The position numbers were made by a program, and so were the translations under genes. From Pseudomonadota bacterium (GTDB taxonomy: Bacteria > Pseudomonadota > Gammaproteobacteria > Steroidobacterales > Steroidobacteraceae), in assembly GCA_021792755.1 (NCBI GenBank), contig JAJYUA010000025.1, positions 1 through 59,330 of the forward strand: 59,330 bases of DNA. Reading direction: 5' to 3'. How positions within the stretch are numbered: position 1 is the first letter of the stretch; each line of letters opens with the position of its first letter. The notes beneath the pieces are model-generated. The model did no database searches, had not been told where the DNA came from, and saw only the letters and a list, made by a program, of their open reading frames with translations. Shown piece by piece: positions 1 through 7,833 of the stretch.

Positions 1-667
1 CGACGTGGCGCAGCTCCGGATCGGCTACGTCTTGCCGGCCGTAGGTGCGGAACTTCTCCACCACCACGAGCATGTGCGCCTCATCGAGCACCCTCACATC
101 GCCCAACGCGAGCGCCGTGCAGTACTGCGCGGCGAGACTCTCCAGCTCCACGGCAAGCTTCAGCGCCGCGGGCAGGTCGGCTCCGAGGGCGATGATCCCG
201 TGGTTGGCGAGCAGACAGGCTCTGCGGCCCTCGAGCGCGGCGAGCGCCGCATCCGAGAGCGCCTGCGAGCCGAAGGTGTGATACGGCGCGCAGCGGATGT
301 CGCTGCCGCCGGCGACCGCCACCATGTAGTGAAACGCGGGGATCCCCCGGCCGGTGCAGGCGAGCGCCGTGGAGAAGCGCGGATGGGCGTGAACGATGGC
401 CCCGACATCGGCCCGGGCAGCCAGGATGTCGCGATGGAAGCGCCATTCGCTCGAGGGTTGGCGCCGGCCGTACCAGCGGCCCTCGAGGCTGACCAGCGCA
501 ATGTCTTGCGGCTCGAGCGCCTCGTAGGCCATGCCGGTGGGACTCACCAGGAAGCCGGGCCCGTGGCGCACACTGGCGTTGCCCGAGGTGCCGTGGGTGA
601 GTCCGAGACGCACCAGGTCCCGGCATGCGCCGATCACTGCCCGACGCAGCCCCTCGTCCGTGCTCAT
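1..667 (-). CDS. FucA-like class II aldolase (3' end outside window)
   Basis: Zn-dependent class II aldolase of the L-fuculose-phosphate aldolase type. Reading the minus strand from the ATG at 667 gives a continuous protein of about 222 residues with family landmarks: GTSGNAS near the N-terminus, SSEWRFH (catalytic Glu), HAHP (Zn histidines), IPAFHYM, CAPYHTFG, ANHG (third Zn His) and VEKFRTYG near the end. The ATG overlaps the mtnA stop (ATGA), so the two are translationally coupled. Established knowledge: an FucA-like aldolase (Ald2) paired with MtnA forms the DHAP shunt, which cleaves 5-methylthioribulose-1-P or 5-deoxyribulose-1-P to DHAP and an aldehyde. MtnB dehydratase belongs to the same superfamily, but the landmarks here match FucA more closely. 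The substrate is inferred. The stop codon lies beyond base 1. Confidence 0.85.
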   Translation of the reverse strand, partial: MSTDEGLRRAVIGACRDLVRLGLTHGTSGNASVRHGPGFLVSPTGMAYEALEPQDIALVSLEGRWYGRRQPSSEWRFHRDILAARADVGAIVHAHPRFSTALACTGRGIPAFHYMVAVAGGSDIRCAPYHTFGSQALSDAALAALEGRRACLLANHGIIALGADLPAALKLAVELESLAAQYCTALALGDVRVLDEAHMLVVVEKFRTYGRQDVADPELRHV

Positions 668-1746
668 CGGCGCTCCGGATACAGCCGCTGCAGTCCCTCG
701 CGGCTCGCAGGACACACGCCTCGCTCGGTGATCAGGCCGGTCACGAGTCTGGCCGGCGTGACATCGAAGGCGAGATTGAGCGCGGCACTGCCCTCGGGCA
801 CGACCCGCACGCTGTGCACCGAGCCGTCGGCCGCGAGACCGCTGATATGGGTCACCTCCTGCTCGCAGCGCTCCTCGATCTCGATGAGGCGGCCCTCATC
901 GAGGCTCCAGTCGATGGTGCTGACCGGCAGCGCGGCGTAGAACGGCACGCCGTTGTCCCTGGCCGCAAGAGCCTTGAGGTAGGTGCCCACCTTGTTGCAT
1001 ACGTCGCCCGCGGCCGTGGTCCGATCGCTGCCGACGATGACCATGTCCACCCGGCCGTGCTGCATGAGATGTCCGCCGAGGTTGTCGACGATCACCGTAT
1101 GCGGTACGCCGTGCGCTCCCAGCTCGTACGCCGTGAGCGAGGCCCCCTGATTGCGAGGCCGGGTCTCATCCACCCAGACATGCAGCTCGATCCCCGCATC
1201 ATATGCCGTGTAGATCGGCGCGAGCGCCGTGCCCCAGTCGACGCAGGCGAGCCAGCCGGCGTTGCAGTGCGTGAGGACGTTCACGCGGCGCCGCAGGCTC
1301 ACGCCGAGCTCGCGGATGAGGGCCATTCCGTGCGTGCCGATCGCCCTGCACTGCGCCACGTCATCCTCGCAGAGCCGCCCGGCCTCCTCGAAGGCCGCCC
1401 GCGCCCGCTCCCCCGGCGCCAGAGGCGCGATGAAGGCCCGTACCCTGGCGAGCGCCCAGGCCAGGTTGACCGCCGTGGGGCGCGTTGCCTGCAGCACCCG
1501 CGAGGCGTGCTCGATGCGCCCGTCCGAGCCGTCCTCGCGCAGTGCGAGCGCGAGTCCGTACGCGGCGGTGGCGCCGATGAGCGGCGCCCCGCGCACGACC
1601 ATCGTGCGAATCGCCTGGGCGGCGTCCTCCAGAGTATTCAGATCGAGCGTGCGCAGCTCAAACGGCAGGCGCGACTGGTCGATGACGCGCACCGCGCCGG
1701 ACTTAACCGGCCAGATCGTGCGATAGGCAGTGCCGGAGATCTTCAT
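664..1746 (-). CDS. mtnA: S-methyl-5-thioribose-1-phosphate isomerase
   Basis: Isomerises 5-methylthioribose-1-phosphate to 5-methylthioribulose-1-phosphate in cytoplasmic methionine/5'-deoxynucleoside salvage. The protein is 360 aa, the usual length. It shows RGAPLIGATAAYG near residue 50, the catalytic-Cys segment THCNAG, and the Asp segment IVGSDR followed by NKVGTY, all typical of the MtnA/eIF2B-like fold. It is first in a two-gene operon with the class II aldolase, overlapping by 4 bases. No mtnP, mtnK or mtnN is visible here, so the phosphorylated sugar must be supplied by genes elsewhere. Confidence 0.95.
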   Translation of the reverse strand: MKISGTAYRTIWPVKSGAVRVIDQSRLPFELRTLDLNTLEDAAQAIRTMVVRGAPLIGATAAYGLALALREDGSDGRIEHASRVLQATRPTAVNLAWALARVRAFIAPLAPGERARAAFEEAGRLCEDDVAQCRAIGTHGMALIRELGVSLRRRVNVLTHCNAGWLACVDWGTALAPIYTAYDAGIELHVWVDETRPRNQGASLTAYELGAHGVPHTVIVDNLGGHLMQHGRVDMVIVGSDRTTAAGDVCNKVGTYLKALAARDNGVPFYAALPVSTIDWSLDEGRLIEIEERCEQEVTHISGLAADGSVHSVRVVPEGSAALNLAFDVTPARLVTGLITERGVCPASREGLQRLYPERR

Positions 1747-2125
1747 GACGGGGGATTGTAGCCGCGGGAGCGTCGCGGGAATGGCCGATTCGCCGCCGCG
1801 AGCCCCGGGGCAGCCCTCGCGTACGCCGGCGGGCGGCGCAGGTGTGGTAAGCTAAAGAACGTTGACCTTTGAAGTAGCGCCGCTCATGGCCGCCACGGCG
1901 GCGGGGCAGACTCTGCGCGGTGGACCGCGCCGATCGCCCCCGATCGAGCGAAGCGATTCCGAGCCCCGGTATGCTTCGCCGCAAGCGGCGGCGCGCGATC
2001 CGGTTTGCGATGGAGGTTGGATCATGAACACGGTCTTCGCGCGGGCATTGAAGAGACGCGCCGCCCCTGGACTTTCCATTCCCCCCCGGCTCGGGCGGGG
2101 CCGCGGCGGTAAGGCGGCCTGACGC
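1747..2125. other. Intergenic region upstream of ppgK, no secure gene
   Basis: This 379-bp gap separates the divergent mtnA and ppgK genes and must hold both promoters. No confident -35/-10 pair was found. The only coding signal is a 32-codon ORF at 2024-2122, listed separately. The longer ORF in the same frame is Arg/Pro-rich without family resemblance and is treated as chance in GC-rich DNA. Confidence 0.5.
2024..2122 (+). CDS. Possible 32-aa small basic ORF before ppgK
   Basis: An ATG at 2024 is preceded by a strong Shine-Dalgarno GGAGG with 7-base spacing, and the ORF stops 3 bases before the ppgK ATG at 2126. The product begins MNTVFARALKRRAAPG and is rich in Arg and Gly. It matches no family I recognise. 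It may be a leader peptide coupling translation into ppgK, or simply the ribosome-loading region of the ppgK transcript. Only the good SD and tight spacing support it. Confidence 0.25.
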   Translation: MNTVFARALKRRAAPGLSIPPRLGRGRGGKAA

Positions 2126-2839
2126 ATGGACGTACTCGTGGTGGATGTCGGCGGGACCCATGTGAAGATCCTCGCCACCGGGCAGACCGAGAAGCGCGAG
2201 TTCGTCTCCGGTCCAAAGCTCACCGCACGCCAGATGGCCGCGAAGGTCAAACGGCTGGCGCGCGGCTGGCATTACGAAGTGGTCTCCATCGGCTATCCGG
2301 GTCCCGTGATGCACGATCGGGTCGTCGCCGAGCCGCACAATCTCGGCTCCGGCTGGGTCGGGTTCGACTTCAAGCGCGCCTTTGGCCGCCCGGTGCGCGT
2401 CGTCAATGACGCGGCCATGCAAGCGCTCGGCAGCTACAAGGGCGGCAAGATGCTTTTTCTCGGTCTCGGCACGGGTCTTGGCACCGCACTCATCGTCGAC
2501 GGCGTGATCGAGCCGTTGGAGATCGGACATCTGCCGTACCTGAAACACACCTACGAGGACTACGTCAGCGATCAGGCGCTCGAGCGCATGGGAAAAAAGA
2601 AATGGCGCAAGCACGTCGCGGACGTCGTCAAACGGCTGAGCAGCGCGCTCGAGCCGGATGAGGTGGTCATCGGCGGCGGCAACGTCAGGCACCTGAAGGA
2701 GCTGCCGCCGCGCTGCCGCGCCGGCGACAACGCCAACGCCTTCGCGGGCGGCTTCAAGCTTTGGGAAAAAGCGGGCCCGTCGGCGCGCCGGCGCACCCCG
2801 GCCAGACGCGCCGCGAGCGTACGCGATCGCGCCGGCTGA
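2126..2839 (+). CDS. ppgK: Polyphosphate glucokinase-like ROK kinase
   Basis: Cytoplasmic sugar kinase of the ROK superfamily, probably phosphorylating glucose with polyphosphate or ATP. The 237-aa protein begins with the phosphate-binding motif DVGGTHVK (residues 7-14). It has a VVNDAAMQALG segment (catalytic Asp region), the glycine motif LGLGTGLGTALI, and LEIGHL, the ROK-type substrate-binding E..GH. The length fits the short polyphosphate glucokinase group. The last 30 residues are Arg/Ala-rich and look like a divergent tail. It lies 60 bp upstream of gnd on the same strand, which suggests feeding of glucose-6-phosphate to the pentose phosphate route. Confidence 0.8.
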   Translation: MDVLVVDVGGTHVKILATGQTEKREFVSGPKLTARQMAAKVKRLARGWHYEVVSIGYPGPVMHDRVVAEPHNLGSGWVGFDFKRAFGRPVRVVNDAAMQALGSYKGGKMLFLGLGTGLGTALIVDGVIEPLEIGHLPYLKHTYEDYVSDQALERMGKKKWRKHVADVVKRLSSALEPDEVVIGGGNVRHLKELPPRCRAGDNANAFAGGFKLWEKAGPSARRRTPARRAASVRDRAG

Positions 2840-2899
2840 GCGCCCCGCCCGCTGCGGGCAGCGCCGGTAATCGGTCGCCAACAGACAAAGGAGCACTGT

Positions 2900-3916
2900 A
2901 TGCAACTCGGAATGATCGGCCTCGGGCGCATGGGCGCCAACATGGTACGGCGGCTGCTGCTGGGCGGCCACGATTGCGTCGTATTCGATCGATCGGCGGC
3001 GGCCGTCGCCGAGCTGGTCAAGGAGAAGGCCACCGGCGCCACCTCTCTCGCCGAATTCGTGCAAAAGCTGCAGACGCCCCGCGCCGTGTGGCTCATGGTT
3101 CCGGCCGCCGCGGTTGACGATACTCTCGCGGCCTTGATGCCGTTGCTCGGCAAGGGCGACATCGTCATCGACGGCGGCAACTCGTACTACGTCGACGACA
3201 TTCGCCGGGCACAGACCCTCTCGGCCAAAGGCATTCACTACATCGACGTCGGCACCAGCGGCGGCGTATGGGGACTCGAGCGCGGCTACTGCATGATGAT
3301 CGGCGGGGATGGCGCGGCGGTGAAACGCCTCGATCCGATCTTCGCGCGGCTCGCGCCCGGCACCGGCAACATTGCCCGCACCCCGGGGCGCAAGCCGGCG
3401 GCCGGCACCGCCGAGCAGGGGTATCTGCATTGCGGACCGAATGGCGCCGGACACTTCGTCAAGATGGTGCACAACGGCATCGAGTACGGCATCATGGCCT
3501 CTTATGCCGAAGGCCTCGGCATCCTGCGCGCGGCGAACGTCGGCAAGCGGGCGGGCGAAGTCGACGCCGAGACCACCCCGCTGCGCGATCCGCAGCACTA
3601 CCAGTACGACCTCAATCTCCCGGACATCACCGAGGTGTGGCGGCGCGGCAGCGTGATCGCCTCGTGGCTCCTCGACCTGACGGCGGCGGCGCTCGCGAGC
3701 GACCCGGGACTCGCCGAATTTGCCGGCCATGTGTCCGACTCCGGCGAGGGGCGCTGGACGATCAGGGCGGCGATCGACGAGGGGCAGCCGGCGCCGGTGC
3801 TCACCACCGCCCTCTACGAGCGCTTCAGCTCCCGCGGCGAGGCGGACTTCCAGGCGAAGGTGCTCTCGGCGATGCGGTACGAGTTCGGCGGGCACCTCGA
3901 GAAGCCGGTGAAATGA
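2900..3916 (+). CDS. gnd: 6-phosphogluconate dehydrogenase (decarboxylating), short type
   Basis: Oxidatively decarboxylates 6-phosphogluconate to ribulose-5-phosphate. The protein is 338 aa, typical of the short, often NAD-preferring Gnd group rather than the ~470-aa enterobacterial type. It has an N-terminal Rossmann motif GLGRMGANM, DGGNSYY, the substrate signature DVGTSGGVWGLERGYCMM, and HCGPNGAGHFVKMVHNGIEY with the catalytic Lys. The start is supported by an AAGGAG ribosome site upstream of ATG 2900. It is probably co-transcribed with the kinase at 2126. Confidence 0.92.
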   Translation: MQLGMIGLGRMGANMVRRLLLGGHDCVVFDRSAAAVAELVKEKATGATSLAEFVQKLQTPRAVWLMVPAAAVDDTLAALMPLLGKGDIVIDGGNSYYVDDIRRAQTLSAKGIHYIDVGTSGGVWGLERGYCMMIGGDGAAVKRLDPIFARLAPGTGNIARTPGRKPAAGTAEQGYLHCGPNGAGHFVKMVHNGIEYGIMASYAEGLGILRAANVGKRAGEVDAETTPLRDPQHYQYDLNLPDITEVWRRGSVIASWLLDLTAAALASDPGLAEFAGHVSDSGEGRWTIRAAIDEGQPAPVLTTALYERFSSRGEADFQAKVLSAMRYEFGGHLEKPVK

Positions 3917-4390
3917 GCTGCGGCGGCAGCGGTTGGCCGCGCGGGCTTGCGCGGATCGCTCGCCCACGCCTCCCAAGCCTCAGCGGCCGCGGTGCCGAAC
4001 GGCGGCTCTCACGGCTCGGTGCAAGCGGCACACGCCGCGTTCGCGTGCGAGGGGATGAAGGCTGCGCGCCGCCAGGCGCGCAAGCGCCATCGATCACTCG
4101 GGCCTGATGCCGCTCAATGATCCGCCTGCCCTCGAGGCGGCGCCGCTTGCTCGCGGCCATCAGCAGCGGCGCGACACAGCCGAGCGCCCCCTCACGGTCT
4201 TTGCCCGCCCCGGCAGGCCGTGCCGCGGCCGCCCTGCCCGGCCAGCGACTGCGGACAACGTTCCCGTGCGGTACCCCGGCCGGCAGCGCTGTGGTGGCGG
4301 GCCCGGCAATCCCGGTGCGCACCTCGCGAACGGCATCGACCACCGGGCGCCGATAGGCACGCGCGCGCCTGCGGACGGTGTCCTGAAGCC
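3917..4390. other. Gap between gnd and gabT, no supported gene
   Basis: This 474-bp stretch lies between the convergent gnd and gabT genes. Open frames on both strands are Arg/Pro/Ala-rich without recognisable motifs. A minus-strand frame at 4160-4400 is mildly protein-like but has no family match and no ribosome site. No clear intrinsic terminator was seen. Confidence 0.5.
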
Positions 4391-5671
4391 TCACGGGCAC
4401 AACGCCTGCTCGAGCTTCTCCAGCCCTTCCTCCAAGGTGGCGTCGGCAATGGTGAGCGGCACCAAAATGCGCAGGGTCTCACCCTGCAGGCCGCAGGACA
4501 GCAGGATCAACCCCGCCTCGAGGGCGCGCCGGGTCGCTCGCTTGGCGCCCGGCCCGTCGGGCTCGCCGCCGCGGCTTTCGAGCACGTCAAATCCGATCAT
4601 GGCGCCCAGGCCGCGGACGTTGCCGATCGGAACACAGGCGTTGTTGTCGGCGAGCGCGCCGAGACGCGCGCGCAGCCGGGCGCCGATCGCCTCGGCCCGC
4701 GCCAACAGCTTCTCCTCTCTGATCACATCCAACACCGCGAGCGCGGCCGCGCAGCCGATCGGTGAGCCGCCGTAGGTGCCGCCGAGTCCGCCGGGCTCGA
4801 CCGCGTCCATGACTGCGGCCCGGCCCACCACCGCGGAGAGCGGCAAGCCGCCGGCAAGCGACTTCGCCAGCGTCACCAGGTCGGGCTCGACGCCCGCGTG
4901 CTCGATGGCGAACATCTTGCCCGTGCGCCCGAAACCCGACTGGATCTCGTCGCCGATCAGCAGGATGCCGTGCGCATCACAGATGCGCCTGAGCTCGACG
5001 AGCAGCTGCGGCGGCGCGACGTTGAATCCGCCTTCGCCCTGCACCGGCTCGATGATGATGGCGGCAACGCGGCTCGGCTCCGCATCCGCACGCAGCACCA
5101 GATCCAGGGCGCGCAGGCTTTCCTGCACGCTGATGCCGCGGTGGGCCGCCGGGAACGGCACGCGGAACACGCCCGGGAGCCAGCCGTCGACGCCGTGCTT
5201 GTAAGGCAGCGCTTTACCCGTCAACGCCAGGCCGAGACTGGTGCGGCCGTGGAAGGCGCCGCTGAAGGCGATGACACCCATGCGCCCGGTGGCGATGCGC
5301 GCGATCTTGATCGCCGCCTCGACCGCCTCGACACCGGTGGTGAGCAGCAGGCTCTTGGCCGGCCCCTCGAAGGGGGCGATGGCGTTGAGCCGCTCGGCCA
5401 GGCTGATGTAGGACTCGTACGCCATCACCTGGAAGGAGGTGTGCGTGAAGCGCGCAAGCTGCGCGCCGACCGCGGCCATCACCTTCGGATGCCGATGTCC
5501 CGTCGCCAGCACCCCGATGCCGCCGGCGAAGTCCACGTAGCGGCGGCCGAGGCAGTCCCAGACCTCGGCATTCTCGGCGCGGTCGGCGAATTCCGCCGTC
5601 GCGCTCGATATGCCGCGCGCCACGGCTGCCGCCCGCCGGGCATTCAACTGGGTGGTGTCATGCGCTTCCAT
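4391..5671 (-). CDS. gabT: 4-aminobutyrate aminotransferase (class III, PLP)
   Basis: Transfers the amino group of GABA (or a related omega-amine) to 2-oxoglutarate, giving succinate semialdehyde. The 426-aa protein has the full class III aminotransferase layout: DFAGGIGVLATGHRHP near residue 50, TTGVEAVEAAIKIAR, SGAFHGRTS, the EPVQGEGGF motif, IGDEIQSGFGRTG, and the PLP-lysine segment TLAKSLAGGLPL. An AGGAGAT ribosome site precedes the ATG. The gene stands alone on the minus strand. The amine/GABA-type genes at 11-16 kb suggest a shared role. Confidence 0.9.
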   Translation of the reverse strand: MEAHDTTQLNARRAAAVARGISSATAEFADRAENAEVWDCLGRRYVDFAGGIGVLATGHRHPKVMAAVGAQLARFTHTSFQVMAYESYISLAERLNAIAPFEGPAKSLLLTTGVEAVEAAIKIARIATGRMGVIAFSGAFHGRTSLGLALTGKALPYKHGVDGWLPGVFRVPFPAAHRGISVQESLRALDLVLRADAEPSRVAAIIIEPVQGEGGFNVAPPQLLVELRRICDAHGILLIGDEIQSGFGRTGKMFAIEHAGVEPDLVTLAKSLAGGLPLSAVVGRAAVMDAVEPGGLGGTYGGSPIGCAAALAVLDVIREEKLLARAEAIGARLRARLGALADNNACVPIGNVRGLGAMIGFDVLESRGGEPDGPGAKRATRRALEAGLILLSCGLQGETLRILVPLTIADATLEEGLEKLEQALCP

Positions 5672-5801
5672 GATGATCTCCTGTGAAAGTATGAGGCTGC
5701 AAACCGCAGTTGCGGACCCGGGCGAGCATCACGGGCGCCGGTCAAGACCGCAGGCGGCACCCGTGCCCCACGGAGGCTCATCGGCACGCTCTCCATGGGC
5801 T

Positions 5802-7814
5802 TCAGTCCCGGTAGCGCTCCGAGGCGTCCCCGAGCGCCTCGCGCAACGGACCGAGCCAAGGCTCGTAATGGCGCCACTGAGAAAGACCCTCGCGGTAGAG
5901 CGGCTGGCGGACCTGCTCGGAGCTTGCCGTGCGTACGCTTCGCTCGGTCTGGTGGAACGTGAGGCACGCGGGCTCGAACGCAAGCCCGCAAAACTCGAGC
6001 AGCCGGCGCACGCTCCCCTCGAGGTCCTCCACGACATCCTCGTAATGCACGCGCAGCACCCGCGCCGGCAGGGCCTCATCCCAGTGGCGCATGAGTTCCA
6101 GATAGGTGCGGTAGTAGCGGCCCAGGTCCTCGAGGCTGTAGGTGAACTCCTGCCCCTGGGCGAACAGCTGCTTGAAGTTGCTGAAGCAGCAGGCCATCGG
6201 CTCGCGGCGCACGTCGATGATTTTCGCATTCGGCAGCATCAGATGAATGAGGCCGATGTGCCGGAAGTTATTCGGCATCTTGTCGATGAAGCGCGGCCGG
6301 GCCTCGAGGCGGTACGCGCGGGTGTCGCTCAAGTACCTTCGCCCGAGTGCGTTGAAGTCCTGCGCGCTCATTTGCGCGAGCACCGCCGGATAGCGCCCGT
6401 CTCGTCCGTGCAACTCTGCCACCATGCGGGCCACGTCGGCGAGCTCACGCGTGCCCTCGACCTGTGAGTGCGAGGCGAGGATCTGCTCGATCAGCGTCGA
6501 GCCGGCGCGCGGCAGACCGACGATGAAAATCGGATCGGCATCGGGTGCGCCGCTGCCCTCGTGACGGCCAAAGAGCGCGGGCGTGCAGGACTCGATCTGC
6601 AGGCGGGTATTTCGCTCGATCTGCTCCGGCCGATACTCGCTCCCCGCCCGCCGCAGCGCATTGCCGCGGCTGTAGTACCGGAAGGACTGCTCGAAGCGCC
6701 CACGGTCCTCGAGCGCCTTGCCGAGTGCGAAGCACAGGTGGTACCGGTCCTCGGCCGCTATCGAGGCGGCCGACTCCGCCGCGATCATCCGCTCGAGCTC
6801 CCCGTCGGTGAACCGATACGTCTTAAGATTCGCCAGGCTCCAGTACGCATCGCCATACGCGGCGCGCGAGTCGGCCGCCAGGCGATACTCGGCCACCGCC
6901 GCCTCCGTCGCGCCGAGCGTCTTCAACAGGTGTGCGATCGACAGATGCAGCTCCGCCGGCTGCTGCGCCCCGGTGAGCAGCTGCCGGTACAGGGCAAGCG
7001 CCCGCTCGTGCCGGCCGAGTCCGACCTGCGTCATCGCGAGCAGTGTGCGATAGCCGCGGTGCGCAGGCTCGGCGGCGAGCAGTGTCTCGGCCTGCCTCTC
7101 GGCCTGCGGGTAGAGCTGGCGCTTGAGCAGCACCTGCGCATAGTCGAACCGCGCCGCGTGGTCCTCGGGGGCGAGCTCAAGGATCCCTTCGAGGATCAGT
7201 TGCGCATCGCCGTGGATGTCCTGCGCCATGGCGATATGCGCCAGCAGACGCATCGCCTCGACATGATGACCGTGCTCGAGGAGGAAAGCGCGTACCAGTT
7301 CCTCGGCCCGCGCCAGCTCCCCGTCCGAGAACAAAGTGCTCGCCGTCACCACCTGCGGCGGCAACGCGCGCAGCCGCGCGAGCTGCCCGGCGGCCCGCTG
7401 CGCCTCGGCGCTTCGCCCGCTCATCCGGTAAAGCCCCTCGAGCATGCTCCAGCTGGCCGGCAGCGCCCAACTGATGCTCACCGCGCGCTCGAAGGCCTCG
7501 ATCGCCTGCGGGGCCTGCCTCAGGGCGATGTGACAGAAGCCGCGCTCCTGATGCAAGCGGCTGAAACGCGGCTGCACGCGCTCGAGCCGATCGAGGGTCT
7601 CGAGCGCCCCGGCAAGCTCACCGAGGCGGCGTTGCGCATGCGCACAGGCATACAGAGCGTCCCGGTTCTCGGGCACCGTACCGAGCAGCGCCCGGGCCGC
7701 CGCCTGCACCTCCGCGAACCGCTCCTCCTCGATGAGCCGGCGCAGCCGCTTCACCTCGATCTGCACCGGCGAAGGACCCGGCCCGAGCGAATTTTCCCAC
7801 GACACCCGCGACAC
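5802..7814 (-). CDS. TPR-repeat sulfotransferase
   Basis: The 670-aa protein joins an N-terminal tetratricopeptide array (about residues 15-390) to a C-terminal PAPS-dependent sulfotransferase domain (about 410-650). The 5'-phosphosulfate loop is FIVGLPRAGSTLIEQILASH. The 3'-phosphate region reads KIIDVRREPMACCFSNFKQ, and VHYEDVVEDLEGSVRRLLEF is typical of the family. There is no signal peptide. It lies 19 bp downstream of a TonB-dependent receptor on the same strand, an arrangement common in Xanthomonadales- and sphingomonad-like genomes. The acceptor substrate cannot be read from the sequence. Confidence 0.85.
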   Translation of the reverse strand: MSRVSWENSLGPGPSPVQIEVKRLRRLIEEERFAEVQAAARALLGTVPENRDALYACAHAQRRLGELAGALETLDRLERVQPRFSRLHQERGFCHIALRQAPQAIEAFERAVSISWALPASWSMLEGLYRMSGRSAEAQRAAGQLARLRALPPQVVTASTLFSDGELARAEELVRAFLLEHGHHVEAMRLLAHIAMAQDIHGDAQLILEGILELAPEDHAARFDYAQVLLKRQLYPQAERQAETLLAAEPAHRGYRTLLAMTQVGLGRHERALALYRQLLTGAQQPAELHLSIAHLLKTLGATEAAVAEYRLAADSRAAYGDAYWSLANLKTYRFTDGELERMIAAESAASIAAEDRYHLCFALGKALEDRGRFEQSFRYYSRGNALRRAGSEYRPEQIERNTRLQIESCTPALFGRHEGSGAPDADPIFIVGLPRAGSTLIEQILASHSQVEGTRELADVARMVAELHGRDGRYPAVLAQMSAQDFNALGRRYLSDTRAYRLEARPRFIDKMPNNFRHIGLIHLMLPNAKIIDVRREPMACCFSNFKQLFAQGQEFTYSLEDLGRYYRTYLELMRHWDEALPARVLRVHYEDVVEDLEGSVRRLLEFCGLAFEPACLTFHQTERSVRTASSEQVRQPLYREGLSQWRHYEPWLGPLREALGDASERYRD

Positions 7815-7833
7815 GCGACCCCCGCGATCTCCC

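Noticed and set aside
1703..3976. 757-codon minus-strand frame across ppgK and gnd
   Set aside because: It is antisense to two recognised enzymes, has no family motifs and is a GC-bias shadow.
3825..4400. 191-codon minus-strand frame after gabT
   Set aside because: Partly antisense to gnd, no ribosome site and no recognisable domain.
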